This document shows positions 17,484-25,341 of a stretch of 64,000 bases of DNA, one piece after another. The stretch comes from Lacibacter sp. H375 (lineage in GTDB: Bacteria; Bacteroidota; Bacteroidia; Chitinophagales; Chitinophagaceae): the NCBI RefSeq assembly GCF_037892425.1, contig NZ_JBBKTT010000001.1, positions 496,001-560,000 on the forward strand, written 5' to 3'. Each line of letters starts with the position of its first letter. Within the stretch, counting starts at the first letter, position 1. The notes beneath the pieces are model-generated. The model was not told where the DNA came from, made no database searches, and saw nothing but the letters and a program-made list of their open reading frames with translations. The position numbers and the translations under genes are program-made.

Positions 17484-17700
17484 ACACGAACAAAAAAACT
17501 GTCCACGTTGTGGTGCAGACTTTGAATGTAAAGTTGGCGATGTTACCAATTGCCAGTGTTACGGTATTGAGTTGAGTGTGGAAGAAGAAGCATTCATCAC
17601 AAAACAATTTGCCGATTGCTTGTGCCGCAACTGCCTGTTGCAATTAAAAAGCAGGCACACCTTATTTGTAGAACAGAAAGATCTATACAGCAACCGTTGA
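17476..17700 (+). CDS. Cysteine-rich CWC-type small protein
   Basis: Small cytoplasmic protein, 74 residues from ATG 17476, which overlaps the end of the BtuF-like gene by 8 bases. It has a CWC-type cysteine array (HEQKNCPRCGADFECK, TNCQCYGIEL, CLCRNCLLQL), with at least four CxxC/CxC pairs, so zinc binding is likely. An in-frame ATG further upstream (17422) lies deep in the previous gene and is less plausible. The next gene starts after 1 base (stop 17698-17700, ATG 17702) and encodes a related N-terminal domain, so these two look like tandem duplicates. Role unknown; the position in a B12 operon suggests a corrinoid- or metal-related function. Confidence 0.78.
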   Translation: MCKHEQKNCPRCGADFECKVGDVTNCQCYGIELSVEEEAFITKQFADCLCRNCLLQLKSRHTLFVEQKDLYSNR

Positions 17701-17701
17701 T

Positions 17702-18082
17702 ATGGCGAAAGAAAAGAATTGCAGCAGATGTGGTATTGCTTTCGGATGCAGTACAGAAGATAACGGTAATAGTTGCTGGTGCAATCGATATCCTCCTCTA
17801 TTTACACCAGATCCGGTTATTAATTGCATGTGCCCGCAATGCCTGCACGATGCAACCAAAGAAAAGATCGATGCATATGTTGCGGAGATGACAGTTGAAA
17901 AAGCATTAACTAATAATATAGCAAAAGATCTCCCTCCGGCTAAACAATTGATCGAAGGGATCGATTACTACATGGAGAATACAAACTTTGTGTTTACTGC
18001 GTGGCATCATTTACGTAGAGGATATTGTTGCAGGAGCGGGTGCAGGCATTGCCCATATGGATTTAAAAAACAAACAGCATGA
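17702..18082 (+). CDS. CWC-like plus DUF5522 cysteine-rich protein
   Basis: Cytoplasmic protein of 126 residues with two parts. Residues 1-50 repeat the cysteine pattern of the preceding gene (NCSRCGIAFGC, NSCWCNRYP, NCMCPQCLHD). Residues about 85-126 match DUF5522: EGIDYYMENTNFVFTAWHHL then RGYCCRSGCRHCPYGF, a compact Cys motif likely to bind zinc. The stop codon overlaps the ATG of cobU by 4 bases, so it is translationally coupled to the B12 nucleotide-loop gene. No biochemical role is known to me for this domain pair. Confidence 0.78.
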   Translation: MAKEKNCSRCGIAFGCSTEDNGNSCWCNRYPPLFTPDPVINCMCPQCLHDATKEKIDAYVAEMTVEKALTNNIAKDLPPAKQLIEGIDYYMENTNFVFTAWHHLRRGYCCRSGCRHCPYGFKKQTA

Positions 18083-18582
18083 TCATATTTATAACAGGCG
18101 GCGCAAGAAGTGGCAAGAGTAAATATGCACAGGAGTTAGCTTTATCACTGAGTGATAGTCCGGTGTATGTTGCTACTGCCAAAGTGTGGGATGATGATTT
18201 TGAGAAACGGGTGAAGCGTCATCAGAATGATCGGGATGAACGTTGGACCAGTATGGAAGAACAACGCAATGTAAGTGCATTATCCATTGTGAACCGTGTT
18301 TGCGTTATCGACTGTGTAACGCTTTGGCTAACCAATTTTTTTGTAGATACAAAAAACGATGTGGAGGCTTCACTTGCATTGCTGAAAAAAGAAATTGATG
18401 CATTGTGTACAAAGCCAGGCACGTTTATCATCATCAGTAACGAAATTGGCATGGGTGTACATGCTGATACAGAGATCGGTCGTAAGTTCACTGATCTGCA
18501 GGGATGGGCCAACCAGTACATTGCAGCCTATGCACACACGGCAGTGTTAATGGTAAGCGGAATTGCAGTTAAAATAAAATGA
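18079..18582 (+). CDS. cobU: Adenosylcobinamide kinase / adenosylcobinamide-phosphate guanylyltransferase
   Basis: Bifunctional enzyme that phosphorylates adenosylcobinamide and then attaches GMP, giving AdoCbi-GDP for CobS. The 167-residue product has the P-loop GGARSGKS (7-14), the guanylylated histidine H48 in RVKRHQNDR, and VCVIDCVTLWLTN. Length is normal. It overlaps the upstream gene by 4 bases. Its stop codon TGA (18580-18582) lies inside the left arm of a dispersed repeat. It acts in the cytoplasm in cobinamide salvage with CobT, CobS and CobC. Confidence 0.95.
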   Translation: MIIFITGGARSGKSKYAQELALSLSDSPVYVATAKVWDDDFEKRVKRHQNDRDERWTSMEEQRNVSALSIVNRVCVIDCVTLWLTNFFVDTKNDVEASLALLKKEIDALCTKPGTFIIISNEIGMGVHADTEIGRKFTDLQGWANQYIAAYAHTAVLMVSGIAVKIK

Positions 18583-18638
18583 GTAATGAGTGATCGGTAA
18601 GAACACTAATCATTCACAACTCATCATTCATTACTCAT
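18579..18638. repeat. ATGAGTAATGAGTGAT inverted repeat after cobU
   Basis: Left arm ATGAGTAATGAGTGAT (18579-18594) and right arm ATCATTCATTACTCAT (18623-18638) pair with one mismatch. The left arm contains the cobU stop codon, and trailing ACTCATCA copies run up to the next start codon at 18649. Confidence 0.8.
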
Positions 18639-18648
18639 CACTCATCAT

Positions 18649-19398
18649 ATGATACCATCTATATTTTGTTGGAGCGGAGGAAAAGACAGCAGCTATGCGT
18701 TGCATAAAGTGTTGCAGGAAGGCAAGTATGATATAAAATATTTACTCAGCACCTTCAATGGCAACTTCAAACGCTTATCGATGCATGGTGTACGGGAAGA
18801 GTTGATCGAAGCCCAGGCTGCATCCATCGGCATTCCATTATTAAAAGCATATGTGTATGAAGCAAGCAATGCCGAATACGAACAACAGATGAAAAGCATT
18901 TTGCTCCAGGCTAAAGCCGAAGGCATTAATCATGTGTTGTATGGCGATCTGTTTTTAGAAGACCTGCGTGCTTATCGTGAAAGCAAAATGAAAGAGCTTG
19001 AAATGCATTGCGTATTCCCTATTTGGAAAACGGATACACAATGGATGATCAATGATTTTGTGGCGAAAGGTTTTCAATCGGTACTTTGCTGCATCAACGA
19101 TGGCTATTTAGATGAAAGCTGGGTTGGAAGAACCATCGACGAGCAGTTCATCAATGAACTTCCTTCAACAGTTGATCCATGTGGAGAGAATGGCGAGTTT
19201 CATTCTTTTTGTTTTCATGGCCCCGTCTTTAAGCATCCAATACAAATTGTAACCGGTGAAAAAACTTACAAAGCATTAGAGATCAAAACCAGCGATCACC
19301 CAACTCCTATCAAGGATGTGGGTACAAAAGGTTTCTGGTTTTGTGATCTTCTTTTACAAACAAACAAGCATGACACTTACAGAACAACTGCAATATAA
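18649..19398 (+). CDS. Dph6-like ATP-pyrophosphatase (diphthine-ammonia ligase family)
   Basis: Cytoplasmic 249-residue protein of the adenine-nucleotide alpha-hydrolase family. The PP-loop SGGKDSS is at residues 9-15, and DPCGENGEFHSFCF near residue 185 is typical of Dph6/MJ0570-type amidotransferases that activate a carboxylate with ATP. Bacteria lack diphthamide, so the substrate must differ; in a B12 salvage cluster, amidation or another modification of a corrinoid or lower-ligand precursor is a reasonable guess. It overlaps the following cobT by 29 bases. Confidence is high for the family, low for the reaction. Confidence 0.85.
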   Translation: MIPSIFCWSGGKDSSYALHKVLQEGKYDIKYLLSTFNGNFKRLSMHGVREELIEAQAASIGIPLLKAYVYEASNAEYEQQMKSILLQAKAEGINHVLYGDLFLEDLRAYRESKMKELEMHCVFPIWKTDTQWMINDFVAKGFQSVLCCINDGYLDESWVGRTIDEQFINELPSTVDPCGENGEFHSFCFHGPVFKHPIQIVTGEKTYKALEIKTSDHPTPIKDVGTKGFWFCDLLLQTNKHDTYRTTAI

Positions 19399-20389
19399 GA
19401 TCAACAATAAAACCAAACCTGTTGGGGCATTAGGTATGCTGGAAGAACTGGCATTGAAGATCGGTTCAATTCAAAACAGCCTATCGCCCACTATTAACAA
19501 GCCGCATATCGTTGTGTTTGCAGGTGATCATGGCGTAGCAGCGACAGGAAAAGTAAATCCTTATCCGCAAGCAGTAACGGCACAAATGGTTTTGAATTTT
19601 GCAAATGGCGGCGCTGCCATTAATATATTTACCAAACAACACAATATCGGTTTAACAGTTGTTGATGCAGGAGTGAATTTTGATTTTGATGAATCGCTTC
19701 CCATCATTCATGCAAAGATCAATCATGGTACAGCTGATTACAGCGAATACAATGCAATGAGTATTGATGAAGTGAATGCAGCTATTGAAAAAGGCAGCAG
19801 TATTGTACAAGATTTATTTGAAGATGGTTGCAATACGATCGGCTTTGGTGAAATGGGTATTGGTAATACTTCTTCTGCATCACTCATCATGCATCACGTA
19901 TTAAATCTTCCATTAAGTGAATGTGTGGGAAGAGGAACAGGCGCTACTGATGAACAACTGCAACGTAAGCTTGTTACATTAGAAGATGCGAGTCGTTTGC
20001 ATGAATTGAATCAATACGATATTACGCCTCATCAACTACTTTGCCGTATCGGTGGATTTGAAATTGCGATGATGGTAGGTGCTTATCACAAAGCAGCAGA
20101 ATTGAATATGGTCATCGTCGTTGATGGTTTCATTGCAACCGCAGCTTTGTTAGTAGCAAAACAATACAATCAAACGATTACCGATCATTGTGTATTTGCA
20201 CATTGTTCTGATGAGAATGGTCATCGTAAAATGTTAGAGCACTTAAATGCAAAACCATTATTACAATTAGGTATGCGTTTAGGGGAAGGAACAGGTGCAG
20301 CATTGGCAATACCATTATTACAAAGTGCTGTTGCATTCTTAAACGAAATGGCTAGTTTTGAAAGTGCCGGTGTCAGCAGCAAAGAATAA
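19370..20389 (+). CDS. cobT: Nicotinate-nucleotide:dimethylbenzimidazole phosphoribosyltransferase
   Basis: Transfers phosphoribose from nicotinate mononucleotide to a lower-ligand base such as dimethylbenzimidazole, giving alpha-ribazole phosphate. From ATG 19370 it is 339 residues, close to the usual 340-350; an upstream ATG at 19316 lies within the preceding gene and would add 18 residues absent from the family. TKPVGALGMLEELA, VVFAGDHGVAATGKV and the catalytic-Glu region GEGTGAALA (E306) are present. It overlaps the Dph6-like gene by 29 bases and is followed 37 bases later by cobS. Confidence 0.95.
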   Translation: MTLTEQLQYKINNKTKPVGALGMLEELALKIGSIQNSLSPTINKPHIVVFAGDHGVAATGKVNPYPQAVTAQMVLNFANGGAAINIFTKQHNIGLTVVDAGVNFDFDESLPIIHAKINHGTADYSEYNAMSIDEVNAAIEKGSSIVQDLFEDGCNTIGFGEMGIGNTSSASLIMHHVLNLPLSECVGRGTGATDEQLQRKLVTLEDASRLHELNQYDITPHQLLCRIGGFEIAMMVGAYHKAAELNMVIVVDGFIATAALLVAKQYNQTITDHCVFAHCSDENGHRKMLEHLNAKPLLQLGMRLGEGTGAALAIPLLQSAVAFLNEMASFESAGVSSKE

Positions 20390-20426
20390 TTTTAGATACC
20401 AGGAATGCAACCAATACTTGATCGAT

Positions 20427-21200
20427 ATGCGCAAACAGGTTGAAATATTTTTTACCGCATTAATGTTTTATACAAGGATCCCCTGTCCCAAATGGGTAAC
20501 GCATGATCCGGAATATCTCAACAAGGCCACACGCTATTTCCCCTTCATTGGCTGGATCGTTGGAGGCGTTTGTGCATTAGTATATATGGGTACTGAGTTT
20601 TTTCTTGGCGCACCCATTGCCATTCTACTATCAATGATTGCAGGTGTATTAACAACAGGTGCTTTTCATGAAGATGGTTTTGCCGATGTATGCGATGGTT
20701 TTGGTGGCGGCTGGACAAAACAAAAAATACTCGACATTATGAAGGATAGTCGGGTTGGTGCATACGGGGTAATAGGTATGATCCTGATCCTGTTATTGAA
20801 GTACTCATCATTAAACTCAGTTCCTTTCAGCCAAATGTGGATGGTATTGTTGGCTGCACATAGTTTTTCCCGTTTGTGTGCAGTGCTTGTTGTTTCAACA
20901 AGTGTATATGTTCGGGAGAATGATGACGCAAAAGCAAAACCATTGGCCAAATCAATTACAGCAAAAGAAATTGTTCCGGCTTTCTTGTTTGGATTAGCCC
21001 CGTTATTGCTTTTTCAACGTGTGGATATTTTATATGCACTCATTCTTCCACTCCTTGGCACATTTTTTCTTAGAAGATATTTTCATAAATGGATTGGTGG
21101 GTACACGGGTGATTGTTTAGGCGCCACGCAGCAGGTAACAGAGGTGTTGTTTTACCTTGGCTTGCTGGCTTATTGGAAAATCGAGTATATACTTTTGTAA
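20427..21200 (+). CDS. cobS: Adenosylcobinamide-GDP ribazoletransferase (cobalamin synthase)
   Basis: Inner-membrane enzyme that joins AdoCbi-GDP and alpha-ribazole (phosphate), the last assembly step of cobalamin. From ATG 20427 it has 257 residues, near the family's usual 250; the family start MRKQVEIFFTALMFYTRIP is typical. The metal-binding acidic motif FHEDGFADVCDGFGGG is at about residues 82-97, and further hydrophobic segments follow. A start at 20358 would lie in cobT and is rejected. Works with CobU and CobT encoded upstream and CobC downstream. Confidence 0.93.
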   Translation: MRKQVEIFFTALMFYTRIPCPKWVTHDPEYLNKATRYFPFIGWIVGGVCALVYMGTEFFLGAPIAILLSMIAGVLTTGAFHEDGFADVCDGFGGGWTKQKILDIMKDSRVGAYGVIGMILILLLKYSSLNSVPFSQMWMVLLAAHSFSRLCAVLVVSTSVYVRENDDAKAKPLAKSITAKEIVPAFLFGLAPLLLFQRVDILYALILPLLGTFFLRRYFHKWIGGYTGDCLGATQQVTEVLFYLGLLAYWKIEYILL

Positions 21201-21226
21201 TACAAATTCATCGACGAGAAAAAACA

Positions 21227-21835
21227 ATGAGTACAGAAATCTATCTCATACGCCATACAACCCCTGCTGTTGAAAAAGGTACTTGCTACGGACAGGCTGA
21301 TCTTGATGTAACCGAAAGTTTTTTCGATGAAGCAGCATTGATCAAAGAATATTTACCTGCAAGTATTAAATCGGTTTATGCAAGTCCGTTGCAGCGTTGC
21401 AGTAAACTGGCCCAACATTTATTTCCCTCATACAATATTTCTTACCACGACGATTTGAAAGAAATTAATTGTGGTGAATGGGAGCTTCGCAAGTGGGATG
21501 ATATTCCACAAGAAATTGTAATGCCATGGATGAATGACTTTGTAAATGTGCGGATACCTGGCGGTGAAAGCTATCTCGATCTGTTTGCACGCACCACAAG
21601 CATTTTCCAAAACATTGCGGAGAAAAAAGAAAGTGCCGCCATCGTTTCGCATGGCGGTGTATTGCGGAGCATTTTATCCCATCTAACCAATACTGCATTG
21701 ATCGATTCGTTCAACGTATTTAAACTGCAATATGGTTGTGTTGTAAAATTATACTTGCAGGAAGATCAGTTTGCACATGAAGTGTTGCATAATGTTCAAA
21801 GCACATCTGAGCAACATAAACCTAGCTTTAAATAG
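21227..21835 (+). CDS. cobC: Alpha-ribazole phosphatase-like histidine phosphatase
   Basis: Cytoplasmic histidine phosphatase of 202 residues. The catalytic motif is IYLIRHTTPAVEKGTCYGQAD (about 4-24), where CYGQ-D is a hallmark of CobC; the second histidine is in VSHGGVLRS, and INCGEWE and GGESYLDL are conserved. It would remove phosphate from alpha-ribazole phosphate or from adenosylcobalamin phosphate. I start at ATG 21227, after a GAGAAAAAAC stretch, because an upstream ATG (21113) lies in cobS. It is the last gene of the B12 cluster; the MarC gene follows after 60 bp. Confidence 0.9.
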   Translation: MSTEIYLIRHTTPAVEKGTCYGQADLDVTESFFDEAALIKEYLPASIKSVYASPLQRCSKLAQHLFPSYNISYHDDLKEINCGEWELRKWDDIPQEIVMPWMNDFVNVRIPGGESYLDLFARTTSIFQNIAEKKESAAIVSHGGVLRSILSHLTNTALIDSFNVFKLQYGCVVKLYLQEDQFAHEVLHNVQSTSEQHKPSFK

Positions 21836-21895
21836 TTGATGATTGCTTAAACAAAGCAGCTCAAAAGAAAAGTTATCTTTGCCGAAACAATCGCC

Positions 21896-22480
21896 ATGAA
21901 CTTCGACTTCAGCCTCAGCCAGCTGCTTACTGTTTCGTTTACTTTATTTGCTGTGATCGATATTATCGGTTCTATCCCATTGCTGATTGCAATGAAGGAT
22001 AAGATGGGCGCCATTCGTGAATTTAAAGCAACACTTATTTCCGGTGCATTAATGATCCTGTTTTTATTTGTGGGCGAATCGTTTTTGCAAATGCTGGGTG
22101 TCGATCGTCGTTCCTTTGCTGTTGCAGGTTCCATTGTGATCTTTGTGTTGGGGTTGGAAATGGTACTGGGTCACGAATTTTTCAAAAGCGATAAAAATGC
22201 AAAAAGCGGAACGGTGGTGCCTATCGCCTTCCCCATTATTGCAGGAAGCGGAACCCTCACCACCATTATGTCGTTGGGTGCCAACTATTCCGATCTTGTA
22301 ATACTTGTAGCCATCCTTTTAAACCTGATATTAGTATTCTTTGTCCTCAAATCACTAAAGTGGATCGAGAAATTGTTAGGTCCTGCAGGTTTACTTGCTG
22401 TGCGAAAATTTTTTGGCGTAATATTGCTGGCCATTGCAGTAAAAATATTTGCAGGTAATGCAGGAGGATTGATCAAATAG
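21896..22480 (+). CDS. MarC family integral membrane protein
   Basis: Inner-membrane protein of 194 residues with six hydrophobic segments, starting MNFDFSLSQLLTVSFTLFAV and showing DIIGSIPLLIAM, VIFVLGLEMVLG and PIAFPIIAGSGTLTTIM, all family features. MarC proteins are conserved but their cargo is unsettled; the old link to multiple antibiotic resistance is not supported. A -7-like TATCTTTG at 21874-21881, without a good -33 partner, suggests a promoter separate from the B12 cluster. Confidence 0.92.
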   Translation: MNFDFSLSQLLTVSFTLFAVIDIIGSIPLLIAMKDKMGAIREFKATLISGALMILFLFVGESFLQMLGVDRRSFAVAGSIVIFVLGLEMVLGHEFFKSDKNAKSGTVVPIAFPIIAGSGTLTTIMSLGANYSDLVILVAILLNLILVFFVLKSLKWIEKLLGPAGLLAVRKFFGVILLAIAVKIFAGNAGGLIK

Positions 22481-22481
22481 G

Positions 22482-22514
22482 AAAATCCAAAAGCCAATAA
22501 ACAAAATCCAAAAG
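22482..22514. repeat. AAAATCCAAAAGCCAATAAA-type direct repeat
   Basis: AAAATCCAAAAG occurs twice (22482-22493 and 22503-22514), separated by CCAATAAAC, just after the MarC stop codon and ahead of the tRNA. It looks like a copy of a dispersed intergenic sequence; no other copy was seen in this window. Confidence 0.5.
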
Positions 22515-22573
22515 AAAAACAGGCGTAGTATACTTCTTGTTTTTTGGGCCTTGTCTCCTGGATCCTAATTTTT

Positions 22574-22648
22574 GGCCTCGTAGTACAATGGATAGTATAA
22601 GAGTTTCCGAAGCTCCAGATTCAAGTTCGATTCTTGACGAGGCTACCA
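22574..22648 (+). tRNA. tRNA-Arg (anticodon CCG)
   Basis: 75 bases including an encoded CCA. The acceptor arm is GGCCTCG / CGAGGCT (one G-U pair), the D stem GTAC/GTAT encloses a GG-containing loop, the anticodon loop is TTCCGAA (CCG, reading CGG), and the T arm is TCAAG-TTCGATT-CTTGA. The first anticodon-stem pair is an A-C mismatch. It is followed immediately by a terminator hairpin. Confidence 0.93.
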
Positions 22649-22652
22649 AAAC

Positions 22653-22680
22653 AAAGAGTCGCATCACTGCGACTCTTTTC
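22653..22680 (+). terminator. Terminator after tRNA-Arg
   Basis: Perfect 11-bp stem AAAGAGTCGCA / TGCGACTCTTT around the loop TCAC, then TC. It ends the tRNA transcript and could also serve the minus-strand direction. Confidence 0.8.
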
Positions 22681-22700
22681 ATTAAACCTTATCATCATCA

Positions 22701-23660
22701 TTAACCTATTTTAACCGATGTCATCGTTAACGACCCGCCAACGGCTTTATCATTAAAGAAAGAAACATCTTCTTTATTGTTTTGCAAACCCAACGTATAC
22801 AACAAAGGCAGGTAATGTTCTGGCGTTGGAATAGAAAGTTGTGCCTCCTTTCCAAGCAATGAATAATTGATGAGCTTATCGTGTGTTTTATTTCCAATCA
22901 ACTCTTTAAATGTATTATTCATTTGCAAAGCCCAATCATAACCATATGCAGGCGCATCTAATTTATCCTATGCCACCATGCGTAAATTATGTACCATGTT
23001 GCCGCTGCCAATGATCAGCACAGCTTTCTTACGTAAGCTGTACAACTCTTTTGCAAGATCATAATGGTATTGCGGCCCTTTGGTATAATCAATACTTAAT
23101 TGCAGCACAGGAATGTTTGCTTTGGGATACATATGACGAATGATGGTCCACGTTCCATGATCCAATCCCCAGTCGTGACTTAAGCCAACATCTGCCGAAT
23201 GAATCAACGACTTTGTTTCCTTTGCCAATTCAGGTGAACCCGGTGCAGGGTACTGCACATCGAACAACGCCTGCGGAAAACCGCCAAAGTCGTGAATGGT
23301 TTCAGGAAAATCCATTGCAGTAATATGTGTTCCTTTCGAAAACCAATGCGCCGATACAACCAACACTGCTTTGGGTGTTGGAATTTCAGTGGCCATCTTC
23401 GCCCATCTTCTGCTAAATTCATTGTCTTCAATTCCATTCATGGGCGAACCATGACCAATGAACAACACCGGCATCAATTGATCTTCTTCTTTCAACTCAT
23501 CTGTAAAGCGATTGAACGCTGCCAAGCCTGTCATACCTGCTGCTCCTGTTAATACTGTTGTTATAAATTGTTTCCGTGCATGAACGATTGCTTTATTAAT
23601 ATGCAACTGTAAAACGTTGTTGAATATGTTGCTTCTGCTCCACTTCATCTGCAATAGCAA
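22701..23660 (-). pseudogene. DODA-type extradiol dioxygenase (dodA/ygiD) with in-frame TAG
   Basis: The frame encodes a 4,5-DOPA-extradiol-dioxygenase-like protein: FIGHGSPMNGIEDNEF, VVSAHWFSKGTH, HDWGLDHGTW and IIGSGNMVHNL carry the expected metal and active-site histidines. After RMVA, codon 22968-22970 is TAG where homologues read Trp (TGG), and the same frame then continues with DKLDAPAYGYDWAL and about 80 further family-like residues to 22701. So one base change splits the gene. It may be a recent pseudogene, a sequencing error or suppressed. The start is unclear: ATG 23660 overlaps the upstream gene by 65 bases; TTG 23606 is an alternative. A Tat/Sec-like segment (ARKQFITTVLTGAAGMTG) follows. 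Confidence 0.85.
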
Positions 23661-24246
23661 TTGCCATATCTTCTACTGAAATAACACTCCTGTTATTTTC
23701 ATCAAACACAGGTGTATCATTCCCTTTTCTGTAAGTTCCTTTGCGTTCACCTGAAGTTCCCTGGTGCATTTCCAAAGCAGGACTTAAAAATGTCCACTTC
23801 AAATCTTTTTCTTCTCTGATCACATTCAGGTAATCTCTTGCTGCCAATGCACCCGGTTTCCATTCTGCAGGAAACTGTGGAAGATCAACAAACTGATCAC
23901 CTGTAGCTGTATGTAAACTGCCAGCACCACCAATTATAAATAAATGTTCAACACCCGCTTTCTTCACTGCTGATTGAATACGTTTTGATCCTTCCAGGAA
24001 ATCAGTGTACAGGTTTGGATTTGTCCATCCTGCATTGTACGAGCTGATCACTGTATCATGACCTTCCACTGCTTTGATCAATTCTTCTTCGCTGTTGATA
24101 TCAGCATTTACAGCTGTTACATTTTCTGCTGAAGGAAGTTTTTCTGTATTGCGTGCAATACCAGTTATCTGATGTCCTCTATGCTTTAATTCATTTACGA
24201 TTGCCGAGCCAACAAAACCTGTTGCGCCTATTACTGCTATTTTCAT
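23596..24246 (-). CDS. NAD(P)-binding atypical SDR (NmrA/YwnB-like)
   Basis: Cytoplasmic Rossmann-fold protein, 216 residues. N-terminal KIAVIGATGFVGSAIVNEL has the GxxGxxG dinucleotide-binding motif; TAVNADINSEEELIKAV and HLFIIGGAGSLHTA are typical of the NAD(P)H-binding SDR-like family used as reductases or redox sensors. It has no YxxxK pair. It is fifth in the run Crp/Fnr, F420-reductase-like, YceI, DoxX, this gene, dodA, all on the minus strand with gaps below 40 bp after the promoter, and its end overlaps the dodA frame. Confidence 0.85.
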   Translation of the reverse strand: MKIAVIGATGFVGSAIVNELKHRGHQITGIARNTEKLPSAENVTAVNADINSEEELIKAVEGHDTVISSYNAGWTNPNLYTDFLEGSKRIQSAVKKAGVEHLFIIGGAGSLHTATGDQFVDLPQFPAEWKPGALAARDYLNVIREEKDLKWTFLSPALEMHQGTSGERKGTYRKGNDTPVFDENNRSVISVEDMAIAIADEVEQKQHIQQRFTVAY

Positions 24247-24276
24247 GTGCCGATTATTTTTATGTTAAGTGTTTAG

Positions 24277-24717
24277 TTATCTGTTTGTCCAGGCCGGTAG
24301 TGATTTTTTGCGATGCAGCAAATAGTCAATTGAATATTTTCCACTGCCGGTAATAAAAAGTATTACATACAGTATGAGATATTGAATACCCGGTTCTTGC
24401 TTTGCAAACGGATCAGATGAGTGGATATACAATACTGCTACGAGCATGGTAATGATCAACGGAATTACTGCCAGCCTTGTACCTAATCCAAACAGGATAA
24501 ATACAGAACAGATCACTTCTGCAAATACGGTTAACGTTAATGATAGTTCACCGCTCATGCCAAGTACAGCAGGAAATTGATTTCCATTACCTGAGAACAA
24601 CATTCCTAGTTTTGGTAAACCATGCGACAGCATTAATGCAGCAGCTGTAATACGTGTGAAGAGTATAGCCAGGTCAATACCTTTTTGGCTAATGTGAATA
24701 CTTGTTAATTTTTTCAT
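24277..24717 (-). CDS. DoxX family membrane protein
   Basis: Inner-membrane protein of 146 residues with four hydrophobic segments: LAILFTRITAAALMLSHGLP, then SLTLTVFAEVICSVFILFG, LAVIPLIITMLVAVLYIH and IQYLILYVILFITG. SHGLPKLG near residue 34 is the DoxX signature. Family members are linked to thiol/oxidative stress and quinone metabolism in other bacteria, but a reaction is not assigned. It is located between YceI and an SDR-like gene in a probable stress operon. Confidence 0.92.
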   Translation of the reverse strand: MKKLTSIHISQKGIDLAILFTRITAAALMLSHGLPKLGMLFSGNGNQFPAVLGMSGELSLTLTVFAEVICSVFILFGLGTRLAVIPLIITMLVAVLYIHSSDPFAKQEPGIQYLILYVILFITGSGKYSIDYLLHRKKSLPAWTNR

Positions 24718-24738
24718 TGTTTAGTGTTTAAGTTTTAT

Positions 24739-25308
24739 TTATTGTGCAAATTCACCGTCTGCTTTAATGAGTACTTCATCGCTGAGCATTGGTGCAGGAA
24801 AACCATTACCTAATGCAAAGTCTGAACGTTTGATTGTGCCTGATAACTGAAAACCTGCTGTTGGTTTTTTGCTCATAGGGTTTTCAATTACACCTCTATA
24901 CAACAAGTCTAATACAACTGGCTTAGTAATACCTTTTAATGTAAGGTCACCTGTGAGTTTATACTTGTTCTTGCCAACGCTTTTAATTCCCGTGCTTTTA
25001 AAGCTGATCTCAGGGTATTTTGCTGCATCAAAAAAATCGGCACTTTTTAAGTGGTTATCTCTCATTTCAATACGTGTGTCAATAGATGCTGTTTTAGCTG
25101 AGAGCGTAAATTCAGCATCACTGAAGTCTGGTTTTGATGTTTTTACTTCTACATCAAAATCATTAAATGTACCCGATACATCAGAAACACCTAAGTGAGT
25201 AATAGTAAATGCAAGTTGAGAATGTGCTTTGTCATTTTTCCACACCGCAACAGTTGTAAATGCTGTTGCTAAAAAGAATACCGAAAGAATAATTGCTACC
25301 TTTTTCAT
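24739..25308 (-). CDS. YceI family secreted lipocalin-like protein
   Basis: Periplasmic or secreted protein of 189 residues with a signal peptide (MKKVAIILSVFFLATAFTTVAV). The YceI beta-barrel pattern is clear: WKNDKAHSQLAFTITHLGV, VSGTFNDFDVEV, MRDNHLKSADFFDAAKYPEI and YKLTGDLTLKGITKPV. YceI proteins bind isoprenoid-quinone-like lipids in their barrel. It lies between DoxX and the F420-reductase-like gene on one strand, 21 and 33 bp away, consistent with a single transcript. Confidence 0.93.
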   Translation of the reverse strand: MKKVAIILSVFFLATAFTTVAVWKNDKAHSQLAFTITHLGVSDVSGTFNDFDVEVKTSKPDFSDAEFTLSAKTASIDTRIEMRDNHLKSADFFDAAKYPEISFKSTGIKSVGKNKYKLTGDLTLKGITKPVVLDLLYRGVIENPMSKKPTAGFQLSGTIKRSDFALGNGFPAPMLSDEVLIKADGEFAQ

Positions 25309-25341
25309 TTTGTTTTTTTGATTATGTTGATGAATGTTTAC

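Noticed and set aside
19880-19905. CATCACTCATCATGCATCAC inside cobT as another repeat copy
   Set aside because: It encodes the conserved CobT segment SLIMHHV in the normal place for the family, so resemblance to the repeat is probably chance.
22701-22928. A separate small gene downstream of the dioxygenase
   Set aside because: It is the C-terminal end of the dodA-like frame, in the same frame as 22968-23660 and separated only by the TAG codon; its sequence continues family motifs.
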